64,000 nucleotides of DNA from Microbulbifer taiwanensis (lineage in GTDB: Bacteria > Pseudomonadota > Gammaproteobacteria > Pseudomonadales > Cellvibrionaceae): assembly GCF_014904815.1 (NCBI RefSeq), contig NZ_JACZFR010000032.1, positions 62,001-126,000 of the forward strand, given 5' to 3'. Below the pieces are notes generated by a model that saw nothing but the letters and a program-made list of their open reading frames with translations, made no database searches and was not told the origin of the DNA. Every line of letters starts with the position of its first letter. Within the stretch, counting starts at the first letter, position 1. The translations under genes were made by a program, and so were the position numbers. Below are positions 54,679 through 63,900 of this stretch, in pieces.

Positions 54679-55527
54679 TCAATGGCATAAGAACTCTATC
54701 AACTCTGCAAGCAAATCATCTTTGTTATCCATATGGATATCATGCCCGCTTCCCGATATCTCCACTAACTTTGCACGAGGAATCTCTTTCTGCATTCGCT
54801 CAGCGACACTCCGAGTCGTAAAAAAACTATTACTCGCGCGCGATATTAAGGTAGGACAACGGATTTGACCGAGCCTAAACCAGTGCAGGGATTCACTCGC
54901 TGAAGCCTCCTCGACCCACTCAATCAATTTTCTCGCGTCAAACTTCCATACCCAACATCCATCTTTAGCCATCCGAACATTATTGCAAACAAACTTATAC
55001 AACTCCTCGTAATCTCCACCAGAACCGTAGCTGTGTATGTAAGATGTTACAGCCTCAATCCTTTCATTGAATTTACTCACCGAGAACCTGCTGAGAACCG
55101 CTCCCATACCGGCTGCAAAGCTACAACTAGAAATGACTTCAGGATCAATGTCCAGAATTGCTAATCTTTCTACCCTCTCAGGCCTACAGGCAGTAAAAGA
55201 CCATGCATTCACTCCCCCCATGGAATGTCCGATGAGCCTAAATGATTCTAGGCTGAGCGCATCAGCAAAGCGCCCCACGTCTTCTACCATCACGGACATA
55301 GAGTAGTCGTCACACCACGAACTGTCTCCGTGTCCGCGCTGATTCAAGACAAGGACGCGGAAATCATTAGCAAGGCCCGCCGCAATAGAATCGAACTCCC
55401 AGGCATGACCAGTAAGGCCATGCAAGATGATAAGTGGGGGGGCACCAAATCTTCCCCACTCGCGGTAGTGAAATAACATCCCATCGATATTTTCTACGCG
55501 ATCTACGGCAAAGATATCTGCTTTCAT
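54679..55527 (-). CDS. Alpha/beta hydrolase
   Basis: A 282-residue cytoplasmic alpha/beta hydrolase. LIILHGLTGHAWEF holds the HG oxyanion motif, LNQRGHGDSSW the second strand, GHSMGG the nucleophile and SGSGHDIH the catalytic His. At the usual acid position the sequence reads SRASNSFFTT, with Asn or Ser where many relatives have Asp, so the acid may come from elsewhere or be absent. The substrate is unknown. The ATG at 55527 is not preceded by a strong ribosome site. It is a single gene. Confidence 0.85.
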   Translation of the reverse strand: MKADIFAVDRVENIDGMLFHYREWGRFGAPPLIILHGLTGHAWEFDSIAAGLANDFRVLVLNQRGHGDSSWCDDYSMSVMVEDVGRFADALSLESFRLIGHSMGGVNAWSFTACRPERVERLAILDIDPEVISSCSFAAGMGAVLSRFSVSKFNERIEAVTSYIHSYGSGGDYEELYKFVCNNVRMAKDGCWVWKFDARKLIEWVEEASASESLHWFRLGQIRCPTLISRASNSFFTTRSVAERMQKEIPRAKLVEISGSGHDIHMDNKDDLLAELIEFLCH

Positions 55528-55919
55528 TTCTACACAGCCACATAAAAAGATACCCCGCGATCCTCACACAATATGAGTCAAAGATCTCCACTCGAAAGAG
55601 CCACTGTCAGGCCGAAAGCGCCAGCAACTACTCAATAGGCATACCCAGGTTCTCCCCCAATATCCAAACATTCGCCACCAGCAATAGCTTCGCACTAATG
55701 AACCAGATATCTATAAGATCTGGAAATCCATGCCGTGAAGTACAAGGCAACGGTAACAACCAGGCTTTACCAACCTAACTGATATAAAAAGTGTAAGTGT
55801 CCATTTTGACCAGCTAATGGCGTGGCAGCCACCTTCGGTAGAACGTTTAACTGATACTATCGGCAGGTGGTCATTCGGCAATCGGTTCGAGAGAACTAAA
55901 TACAGAGGTAATCTCAAAT
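55528..55919. other. Intergenic, no gene seen
   Basis: A 392-base divergent gap between the alpha/beta hydrolase and the third SGNH gene. AGAGG lies 10-12 bases before the downstream ATG. No other feature is seen. Confidence 0.4.
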
Positions 55920-58001
55920 ATGAGACAAAAATTTCTCTTATATCGCAACAAAAAGATCTCTCGATCTACAATTGCGTACTGCTGCATATTCATTGGCGCG
56001 CTCTCTTCCCACAAAGCGATTGGCGCCGATAATGTAGATCCTCCGGTCCTAACTGTTAACCATCACTCTTCGACCGGATACGATATCGCATGGAACAGCG
56101 GATACTCCAATATTAAAATTTACGAAAGCCCAAACGGCACTGCAAGTTGGTCGCTGAAGTACGATGGAAACGCCAACTCAAGTCATTCAGCTGATTTTAA
56201 CTATCCGCTCGGCGGAACACGTTACTATCGAGCAAGGGGATGCGCTTTTATTGTAGACGGCGGTAACGGTGGAGGCGGCAGTGATGGTAATGTCTCGCCT
56301 AAAGCATCGGAGACTTATGAATGTTCTGGATACAGCCAGGTAGTTAGCGCAAACGTAACCGGCAACAGCTCTAAGCCGACTACCGCGGTAGTACTCGGAG
56401 ATAGCTTCTCTTCGGGTGAGGGTGGTCGCTGGCGCGGAAATACAAACGACGAGGATACCAGGTTCTCTGGCTATATGGGAACCGACTCAGCAGGGTTCCT
56501 CTCTGACGACTTACCCTCTGGTCACAGGGGAAATCCTGTTGCACGCTGGGATGAAGCCTATGAAAGCAATAGCATAAGCAATGCATGTCACAGAGCCTAC
56601 AGCGCTCCGATTCACCAGCTAGCAGGAGATCCATACTTTCCAATACCTCCGTTTATGATCCGCCGGGGATTTGAGAAAACCGTTAACTTAGCCTGCTCTG
56701 GCGCTCGCAACAAGCATCTGTGGCCTGTTGCCGAAGGTGGAGATTCCTTCAAAGGAGAAGAACCGCAAATAACACAGCTTTCCAACTTAAACCTGACCCA
56801 CGATGTGAAACTTATCGTCGTAGGCATTGGTGGAAATGATATGGGTTTCAGCGCAGCTATCGGCAGCTGTGTTAAGGCATGGTTTGTAAAGCATTGGGGC
56901 TGGGAGTTAGACAACTGGGTAGACGATCAGTGCTATGAGTATATCGCTGATGAAACCATACCAGCACTGTGGGATGTATATGGAAAAACAGCACTTACAA
57001 TAAACATGATTCGTCAGGAAATGTTGCGGCAGGGAAAAACCGACCCTGACGACTATCGAATAGTGCTAATGGGGTATCCAGATATAATCGCAGGATTTGG
57101 CGACAATAGATACGAAAGCGGAGATAGGAGATCAACCGGAAAATGCCCCTTTAACGGCGAAGACTCTCGCTTTGTAGTGGATACACTGCTACCAAAGCTT
57201 AATGGTATGTATGAAACTCTAGCGCACGAAGAGCAGGTAGATTTCATAAACCCCAAAGATCTTTTCCAGGGGCACAAACTTTGCCAGATGGATGCAGCTC
57301 GGGCGTCTTACAACAAGCCTGCAAATCCAGGAAACATGGAATGGGTCAGATATATTGATCACGATTTGAATACACGTGGCGCTGTACAATCACTTTGGGA
57401 CGCGTTGGTTCTTGGCGAAGTACTAGATGGTGTCCAAGGTAGGATTCAGGAGTCAATGCACCCAAATCAGTTTGGCCAAGTCGCCCTGGGTTCCTGCCTC
57501 AACAATTGGTGGACCCGGCGCGGAACAACACCTGCGCCATACAGATGTGACAACTCGAATCCATCCACCAATAAGCAAGTAAAGATTACGGGATTACCTG
57601 CGCCAAGCTACAGTCAGATTTCCAGTGATAACGCGATACCAGATGCAGAACTACTTGGCGAGGCCTATCCCGGAGGTCCGGACGAATATAGACCTGGCGA
57701 ATTAAGACGCTCTTTTGTCGTCGCAGATAGCGGGCAAAACGAGCCTGGCCGAATGGCTCGCGTTCTAGTCAGAATCGATCATCCAGCGAAAGGAGATTTA
57801 AGAATCTTTCTACGGAGTCCCAGCGGGGTAGAGCACCTGATAAAAGGCCATAAACCGACCGACCTGTCGCCCTTCCCTTCAGTATGGCGCAGCTACCTGA
57901 CTCACGCCGCATGGCAGCCAGGGGAATGGAGTCTTGTGATACGGGATACTAAAACAGGTCATACAGGAACGTTCCGTGACTTTAAAGTCTATTGGTACTA
58001 G
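55920..58001 (+). CDS. Secreted SGNH hydrolase with extra N-terminal domain and P-domain
   Basis: A 693-residue member of the same family as the 26.5-31 kb pair. A membrane-targeting N-terminus (RSTIAYCCIFIGALSSHKAIGA) is followed by about 110 residues with fibronectin-III-like strands (DPPVLTVNHHSSTGYDIAWNS...GGTRYYRARGCAF) absent from the pair. Then come GDS (VVLGDSFSSGEGGRW), GIGGNDMGFS and ESMHPNQFG (His514, CAC at 57459-57461), so the active site is intact, and a C-terminal P-domain (RMARVLVRIDHPAKGDLRI...WSLVIRDTK). It lies 25 kb from the other copies and has no araC neighbour. Confidence 0.88.
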   Translation: MRQKFLLYRNKKISRSTIAYCCIFIGALSSHKAIGADNVDPPVLTVNHHSSTGYDIAWNSGYSNIKIYESPNGTASWSLKYDGNANSSHSADFNYPLGGTRYYRARGCAFIVDGGNGGGGSDGNVSPKASETYECSGYSQVVSANVTGNSSKPTTAVVLGDSFSSGEGGRWRGNTNDEDTRFSGYMGTDSAGFLSDDLPSGHRGNPVARWDEAYESNSISNACHRAYSAPIHQLAGDPYFPIPPFMIRRGFEKTVNLACSGARNKHLWPVAEGGDSFKGEEPQITQLSNLNLTHDVKLIVVGIGGNDMGFSAAIGSCVKAWFVKHWGWELDNWVDDQCYEYIADETIPALWDVYGKTALTINMIRQEMLRQGKTDPDDYRIVLMGYPDIIAGFGDNRYESGDRRSTGKCPFNGEDSRFVVDTLLPKLNGMYETLAHEEQVDFINPKDLFQGHKLCQMDAARASYNKPANPGNMEWVRYIDHDLNTRGAVQSLWDALVLGEVLDGVQGRIQESMHPNQFGQVALGSCLNNWWTRRGTTPAPYRCDNSNPSTNKQVKITGLPAPSYSQISSDNAIPDAELLGEAYPGGPDEYRPGELRRSFVVADSGQNEPGRMARVLVRIDHPAKGDLRIFLRSPSGVEHLIKGHKPTDLSPFPSVWRSYLTHAAWQPGEWSLVIRDTKTGHTGTFRDFKVYWY

Positions 58002-58017
58002 GATTCTGTAATTATCA

Positions 58018-58067
58018 GATTTACCTGACAGATATCTTCTATCAAAAAGTACTCTGTCAGGTAAATC
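58018..58067. terminator. 15-bp perfect inverted repeat after the third SGNH gene
   Basis: GATTTACCTGACAGA (58018-58032) pairs exactly with TCTGTCAGGTAAATC (58053-58067) around a 20-base AT-rich loop. It lies 17 bases after the stop codon. There is no U-run, so it may be a 3'-stabilising hairpin rather than an intrinsic terminator. Confidence 0.6.
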
Positions 58068-58105
58068 CAGATTCCATGCTATTTACCAAATAAAGGTTTT
58101 ACATT

Positions 58106-58489
58106 TTGATCAAACCATTTCATCTTTCATTCTTAGCAATTGACAAAGAAGAGACTAAAAATTTTTATCTTGAAACTCTTGATTGTACCTTAGGTAGAGA
58201 CAGTAGAATGTGGTGTGATGTTATATTCTTTGGGCATCAAATCACAGTCCATCAAGCGAGCAGAGTATCGCAATGCCAATCAATCGACCATTTCGGAGTG
58301 ATTCTTAGTCGCGACGAATGGTCCACATACTTGAGGAAAATAAAGAGCAAAGGAATTCCTTTTATACAGTCTCCAGTATCACAGAATCAGGGAAAACATT
58401 GCGAGTCTGGAAAGTTCTCGATCAATGACCCATGCGGAAATATCATAGAATTTAAGTACTATAGTGAATCTATTAATCAGAACATTTAG
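58106..58489 (+). CDS. VOC-family glyoxalase/dioxygenase-like protein
   Basis: A 127-residue single-domain VOC protein: MIKPFHLSFLAIDKEETKNFY at the N-terminus, IDHFGVILSRDEW in the middle, and NDPCGNIIEFKYY at the C-terminus, which is the VOC metal-ligand strand with the final Glu. His in FHLSF and Glu in IIEFKYY fit metal ligands. The start is a TTG at 58106 with AAAGG upstream. Probably an enzyme in small-molecule metabolism; the substrate cannot be named. Confidence 0.85.
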   Translation: MIKPFHLSFLAIDKEETKNFYLETLDCTLGRDSRMWCDVIFFGHQITVHQASRVSQCQSIDHFGVILSRDEWSTYLRKIKSKGIPFIQSPVSQNQGKHCESGKFSINDPCGNIIEFKYYSESINQNI

Positions 58490-58604
58490 CACCTTACACC
58501 AAGATAAATCCATTGAAAATATAAAAACAACTGGACCAGGTCGGCCAGAACAGTTACATGCTAACCTATAACTTTATACAATCTACCTTTTAGGAAATAA
58601 GTAT

Positions 58605-58961
58605 ATGAAGAACATCGCTCCAAGTATCACAAGAAAGAGACTGTTAATTGAAGGGTATTATTCTAGGGAAATTGGCGAACACGAAGTTGAGGAATTTCTA
58701 ACTTCCATTGCGAGTAAACTAAGCCTAAAATTCTATGGAAGTCCGATAGTTCATGTACCGGAAAGTCTAGGAAAGGAAGAGAATCAGGGATTTGACGCAT
58801 TCTTACCACTGATCGATTCTGGAATTTCTATATATGTCTGGACAAAATCTCAGTTTTTCGCAATTGTTCTCTTTACATGTAAGAATTTTTCGTCAGAAAC
58901 AGCAATAGAATTCACTAGAGAGTATATGTTAGCGTCGGAGATTGTTAGCAAAGATTTCTAG
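58605..58961 (+). CDS. SpeD/AdoMet decarboxylase-like protein with altered active site
   Basis: A 118-residue protein with the bacterial AdoMetDC-like layout: KRLLIEGYYSREIGEHEVEEFL, SLKFYGSPIVHVPE, then FDAFLPLIDSGISIYVW and a FTCK segment. In true SpeD enzymes the autoprocessing site has the form ESH.S.HTWPE, where Ser becomes the pyruvoyl group and two His help. Here the segment is DSGISIYVW: the Ser is kept but both His are replaced (Gly and Tyr). It may therefore not process, or may have another role. No ribosome site stands out. It lies 115 bases after the VOC gene. Confidence 0.6.
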   Translation: MKNIAPSITRKRLLIEGYYSREIGEHEVEEFLTSIASKLSLKFYGSPIVHVPESLGKEENQGFDAFLPLIDSGISIYVWTKSQFFAIVLFTCKNFSSETAIEFTREYMLASEIVSKDF

Positions 58962-59362
58962 AACCGTTTGCACTAATTCCGGCAGTTCCTGCGCCCATGG
59001 AGATCACTAAACATGGATTTGGATTATACAGTGAGAATATTAATCTGGCATTTGTCCTCCAGGACCTATGGATAACCTAAGCTGTATTCGGTGCGATTCT
59101 CTTGTTTCCTCTAGGCTTAAGAAAACCGAATTTAAAGCCGCACTTGATGCCTGGTCATTTATTCTACGACCATGATAGAGCTTTTCCCGCTTTACATGAG
59201 CAGATATTAATCCAGGTTGTTTTGTATTTTAGGTGGGGACTCGCACCAGTTTTCCCTTCTTTTTGGTAGAAAACTTTCATCGCGAATTAGATTTTTCGTC
59301 AACATTTCTCTGATTTCTGGCGGGCTGATTAATATCAAGTCCCGTTAAAGCCAACCAGATTT
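58962..59362. other. Gap with a possible decayed frame
   Basis: From the ATG at 58997 a single frame runs to 59269 with one internal TAA (59078-59080). The conceptual product (MEITKHGFGL...ILLFPLGLRKPNLKP...) has a short hydrophobic segment but no known family. It may be a remnant; I do not call it as a gene. Confidence 0.25.
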
Positions 59363-59665
59363 TTATCCTGGGCCCTGTCGAGAACTTCCCAGCCCCCCCT
59401 TTCGTACCTGACTCCTGAGAATTTCTGAAGATTTTTCGGACAATTTCTCTCGCTCCCGGTTCGTCATACAGACTTTCCGGCCAACACGAGAACCAGTGAC
59501 CTGATATAACTTGCAGTCCATTGTATCCTTTTCATCATCCACCGTGCTGGCTGTTTTATTCGTCTGACCCGGTGAAGCAAAGCCATTTTTTTCACCAGCC
59601 CCTGCTGCACAGCCAACTAACGCACTTACAGTGAAAAGATAAGCAAAAGCTACAGAAAATTTCAT
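59363..59665 (-). CDS. Small lipoprotein
   Basis: A 100-residue lipoprotein: signal ending SALVGCAAGAG (lipid Cys near 19), a Thr/Ser/Asp linker, and the conserved ending CKLYQVTGSRVGRKVCMTNREREKLSEKSSEIL, a two-Cys motif known from uncharacterised proteobacterial lipoproteins. The probable location is the outer membrane. GGTGG lies before the ATG. Function unknown. Confidence 0.8.
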   Translation of the reverse strand: MKFSVAFAYLFTVSALVGCAAGAGEKNGFASPGQTNKTASTVDDEKDTMDCKLYQVTGSRVGRKVCMTNREREKLSEKSSEILRSQVRKGGLGSSRQGPG

Positions 59666-60208
59666 AGAACCACCACTACTTATAAACGGACTTTCGATCC
59701 GGTTAAATCAGCGCGACCTAAGGGAATTATCATGTCGAACTGATAATTAAATGGATCACGCAAACTCCGATACACACAACAAGAGATGTGTCAGTACGCG
59801 AATAGACAGGATGACTAAATGACACACAGTTACCCTGTTTGGACTTGACACTAAAATGCCATCTTATCGCATCAGACTCAAGTGCCTTTCAAGACACGGA
59901 GTGTCGGTTTCAGCCAAGTAAAGAGATATATTTTAAATGCAGCAAAGTAACTGAACTTAGATAATTACCGTACTTGTTGCGGTCGATGAGACCGGACCAC
60001 CTCAATAGTTACATTATTGTACCCACAGAGAAAATGCACTCTAAAAATATCAATACATTTTCAATCATCATAGTATGCTTAGAAAATCTAAGCGCGATCA
60101 GCTGAATGATTGACGTAAAATTCCCCTGTAAGAGTTGGTGCAGTGTTTACTAGAGTTCGCTGTATAAACCCTATGAATCCACTCACTTTCAGCTTTTTAA
60201 GTTTACAC
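59666..60208. other. AT-rich intergenic region
   Basis: About 540 bases with low GC and no supported gene on either strand. It includes the promoter of the lipoprotein gene. Nothing else is seen. Confidence 0.4.
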
Positions 60209-60826
60209 TTAACATCCCAAACCCACCAAATTCTGAATTTTTTCCGACATTGATAAGCTCAAATCATTCATTTTTATAGGAGGCAAAACACCTGTATCTC
60301 TTAGCCTATTGAGATCTATAAATTTTAAATTTAAACACGGTGTTTTCTGTTGAAACTCACATAAATCTTCATTTGTTATAATCGGCATATAATTTGGAGA
60401 AAGCCCGCTAAGAATTTTTGACGGCAGTAACAGCCTCTCAGGAGAAGATAAATGGTTGCTCGACATTTTTGCCAGTAGAAATTTAAAATTTGGCTTACCA
60501 AAAAAGGCTCCGGGAAACACCCACAGCCTAGATGATTTTAAGCAATCCTCGGTAACGCCGTCAAAAATAGCATCCGAATAAGGATCTGTAGACAACAATA
60601 TTGAAATATGATGATCAGTATACACTTCCAGGAAATATCTGGTATATATCTGATTCAATGGGTCGCCTATATAGACGCCAAATATATTTTCTATGGATCG
60701 TGCAAATTTTAAGGCAAGCATTTTTTCCTTAAAATTTTCCAAGCTCCAAAAACTTTCTTTTTCAGAAATAGCTTGATCTATATCAGAGTTTCTTTCTTTT
60801 TTTTCAGCATCCATAATCGGTACCAT
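60209..60826 (-). CDS. Orphan protein of about 200 residues downstream of pilY1
   Basis: A 205-codon AT-rich frame with a charged, helical N-terminus (MDAEKKERNSDIDQAISEKESF) and a mixed C-terminal half with no signal peptide, membrane span or motif I recognise. Start options are ATG at 60826 or 60814, neither with a strong ribosome site. It lies 129 bases after the pilY1 stop, in the same direction, and might be co-transcribed. It could encode a cytoplasmic regulator or partner, but there is no direct evidence. Confidence 0.55.
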   Translation of the reverse strand: MVPIMDAEKKERNSDIDQAISEKESFWSLENFKEKMLALKFARSIENIFGVYIGDPLNQIYTRYFLEVYTDHHISILLSTDPYSDAIFDGVTEDCLKSSRLWVFPGAFFGKPNFKFLLAKMSSNHLSSPERLLLPSKILSGLSPNYMPIITNEDLCEFQQKTPCLNLKFIDLNRLRDTGVLPPIKMNDLSLSMSEKIQNLVGLGC

Positions 60827-60955
60827 TTGAATTCTATCAAATTAATATCTGTTTATTAGAACCAGAGTCACTGTCTCATCCCTAAAATTCCTAACATGCC
60901 TTAACAATCCTTGTTATTGCAAGATCATTTACTTTCTGAAAATTCCAGATTCGGA

Positions 60956-63900
60956 TTAAAATGGTACAAGCTCTTCCCATGCTAAGCGTCCTTCCCTTCC
61001 CGATTTCCCCAAGTTGACATCTCGAGAAACTACCTCTCCCGAACTGGTCGGTATATATTGCTTCTTTCCATCTAGGAAATCTGATTTGTTTGGTATGCTG
61101 CCATCAATATACTGCCCTACAGCTCCCAGGTCATTGTCATCTATGTTGCCGTCACCGTTGGAGTCAAAAACTGCAAATTTCTGAGGAGCTAGTCCGGTTC
61201 TCACATCCACAGACATGAGCCAACCATGGCCACCCGCTGAACAAGCTTCAGCAGAAGGAATTAATGTGTTAAAGAATAGGACATCGCGAAGAAGAATGGC
61301 GCGATTTACCACCCGCTCTCCGGCAACATCGCCAGTAGGATAGCTCCCCTGATTCAGTTGAATGTACCATCCGTATTCGCTGCTCCAATCGATTTCGTCG
61401 CCGATCAATGTCCGCTGGGTTGCCGCTGTGCCTAGCGCTTGGGGGACATCGCTCGCGGTTATACTGCGGGCCTCTAGATTATTCTTTTTTAAGCCATAGT
61501 ATCCATTGTCAGACACAGCATAAAAGCCACCCGCTGTATTCGTTTCTGTATCCGCGGCGGTAAGGTATTGTCCTGTCCCGAATGTAACCAGTAGATTGGG
61601 CGCGCTTCCAGTGGGATTTGCAGTGTTACGTAGGACTAACGGGGCGGCGGTTATGGGTTCAGCTTCCCCGACTGAAACAAGTGGAACTGGAGCTCCCAGG
61701 GGATCCGACGCGACATTCCAACTGCCAACCGTCGAAACGTCGAACAACCAAAGGTTGCCCTTCAGATCTCCGGCATATATCCTATCAACAACTCCATCAT
61801 TATTAATATCAACGATCGCCGGCGTAGACATGCCATTTCGAACCTCCGAATCCGCGGTCCCGGTGGAAAGGTAGGTATAGCTTTTTCCAGCTCCGCCATC
61901 TCCGTCTAAGTAAACAATGAATATGCCAGCATCCCCGGTCTCACTATTAAAACCGTTACCGAAAATTGCCGCCCATTCCCCATTGGACATCATTGCAATT
62001 TGCGGGCGGCTATAGCTGTAGCCCATATTCCTGTCTTTCGTGCTGTTGAACTCCCACAGAACCAAATTTGAGGCATTGGTTTCCCTGAAACTCTCCGGTT
62101 CAGTGACATCAAGAGCAAAAAAACCCTTGCCGCCACCACCAAGACCGCCAACCAGCACTGTTTTCCAACTCCCGTTGATATATACATCTGAAACAGTCGG
62201 AGTTCCATCTACATAGTATTTATGGTTGTACTCTTGCGATGAGAGGGCATGTAAACCATACTCTTGATCTGTACTCAGTACCGCCGAAGGCAAGTAAGCG
62301 ATTAATTCCCTACCCGCATCGGAGCTGCTTGTTCGTGCGTTAAAGCCGTGTAGGAATCCATCGTTCGCGCCAATGTATACCACCGGAGTACGGCCGCTTT
62401 TTTGCGCCTTAAATTTGGAATAGCTGTCGGCTCCAGTAGGGAAAGGCACTCGGTCTGGCCAGCTATTACTTGGTGCACCGACATATACTGGACTGGAGTT
62501 AACGATATCGCCAAGGCGACTATCACGCTTACGATAAGTATCGCTCGCGGTGCCCTCCTTACTACGATCCCCTCGCAAGTACTCTAGCCGTTCTGTGGCT
62601 CGGCTATCGACCACCGGTGATCCACTCGAAGTATTGACGCTCAGATCCTGAGCATGAGCGCTCAAAGATTCTGAAAGACCGACGCCCAAAGACGTAAATG
62701 CAACGCCGCCTGTGCCCTCTCGATAGGTGAGCATCACCCGATTGTCTGGATTTCCGCTATCCAGCAATACACTGGCTTCCCACGCCGGAGCACTAGAAAT
62801 TTCGCCACTATCATCTAGCTCCAGCGCAGAAAGCTCTCCACTCCAGTTCGAACTGTTAAATTTCGCCTTAAAAACGACGGATCCAGCGTCCAGCGACGAA
62901 GAATTGAAAGCTAGAGCACTAGAGCTTCCGACGATCTCATGGACACTATTGGAAATCCTATTGAAAACTCCTGTTAGATCACTGGCATCCTGGGCCTCAT
63001 AGAGACCTCCACCACCCAGGGCGCCGGCATTGATCATAAGTGGAGTTTGCGACAGCCCTGGTTCCGCAAAACCAATCATGAAGCTGGTTATATTGTGCTT
63101 AACTGGCGTTCCATCTGGTTTCCGCAGATCCGGGCGTAAGTCAATGTCGAAGAGTGCCTTAACAACATCATCCATTTCATGTATTTTTTCCCCCCTGTCT
63201 GAGCTGTAACCTTGATTTTCATCCGTACACCCCGCAGGGTTTCCACTACAAGCAAAGTCGTAACCTTTAAGGTGACTGCTGATTTCGTCATCACGATAGC
63301 TGGGTTCACCATCTGTCAAGGCCACCATAAAGTTCTTTTGGCAATGATATTGGATAGCACCGCCGTTGATGGTGTTATCGGGTTTCTTCACTTTCGGACT
63401 GACCTCATCCCAGTCCGGTTCGTTATCAAAAATTTCTCGACCAGGAGCCGAAACTGTACTCCCGTCCTCGTCGATATAACTGAGGTGTTGATCTTCATAG
63501 CCGGATATAAAGTAGCGCGCTACTCCGGCAAAAGTTTCAGCAAGAGGGGTGGAGCTGCTGGTATCCACTGCGTCCACTCGCTCGTGCAGCAGATTCCGGT
63601 TTTCCGGAGTGAGCTCTGACACACCAAACATTGCTCGACCCCCATCTTTCTTTCCGTCAAACTGCATTAAGCCAACGCGCGTCCCAGATAAATTAGATAT
63701 TAGTTCGTGAAGCACCTCTTTCATTATGTCTACTCGACGAACTCCCACTTTGGATCTTCGAACACTGCCATTCTCATTCAAAAATTTTGCCGATCTATAA
63801 TCATCGGAACTGTCTCTATGAGAGAAAAACCAGTTCAAAAAATGCCCACTAACATTTTTTGATCTGTACTTTTTGTCATTTCCCGTCTCAAAATAGAATC

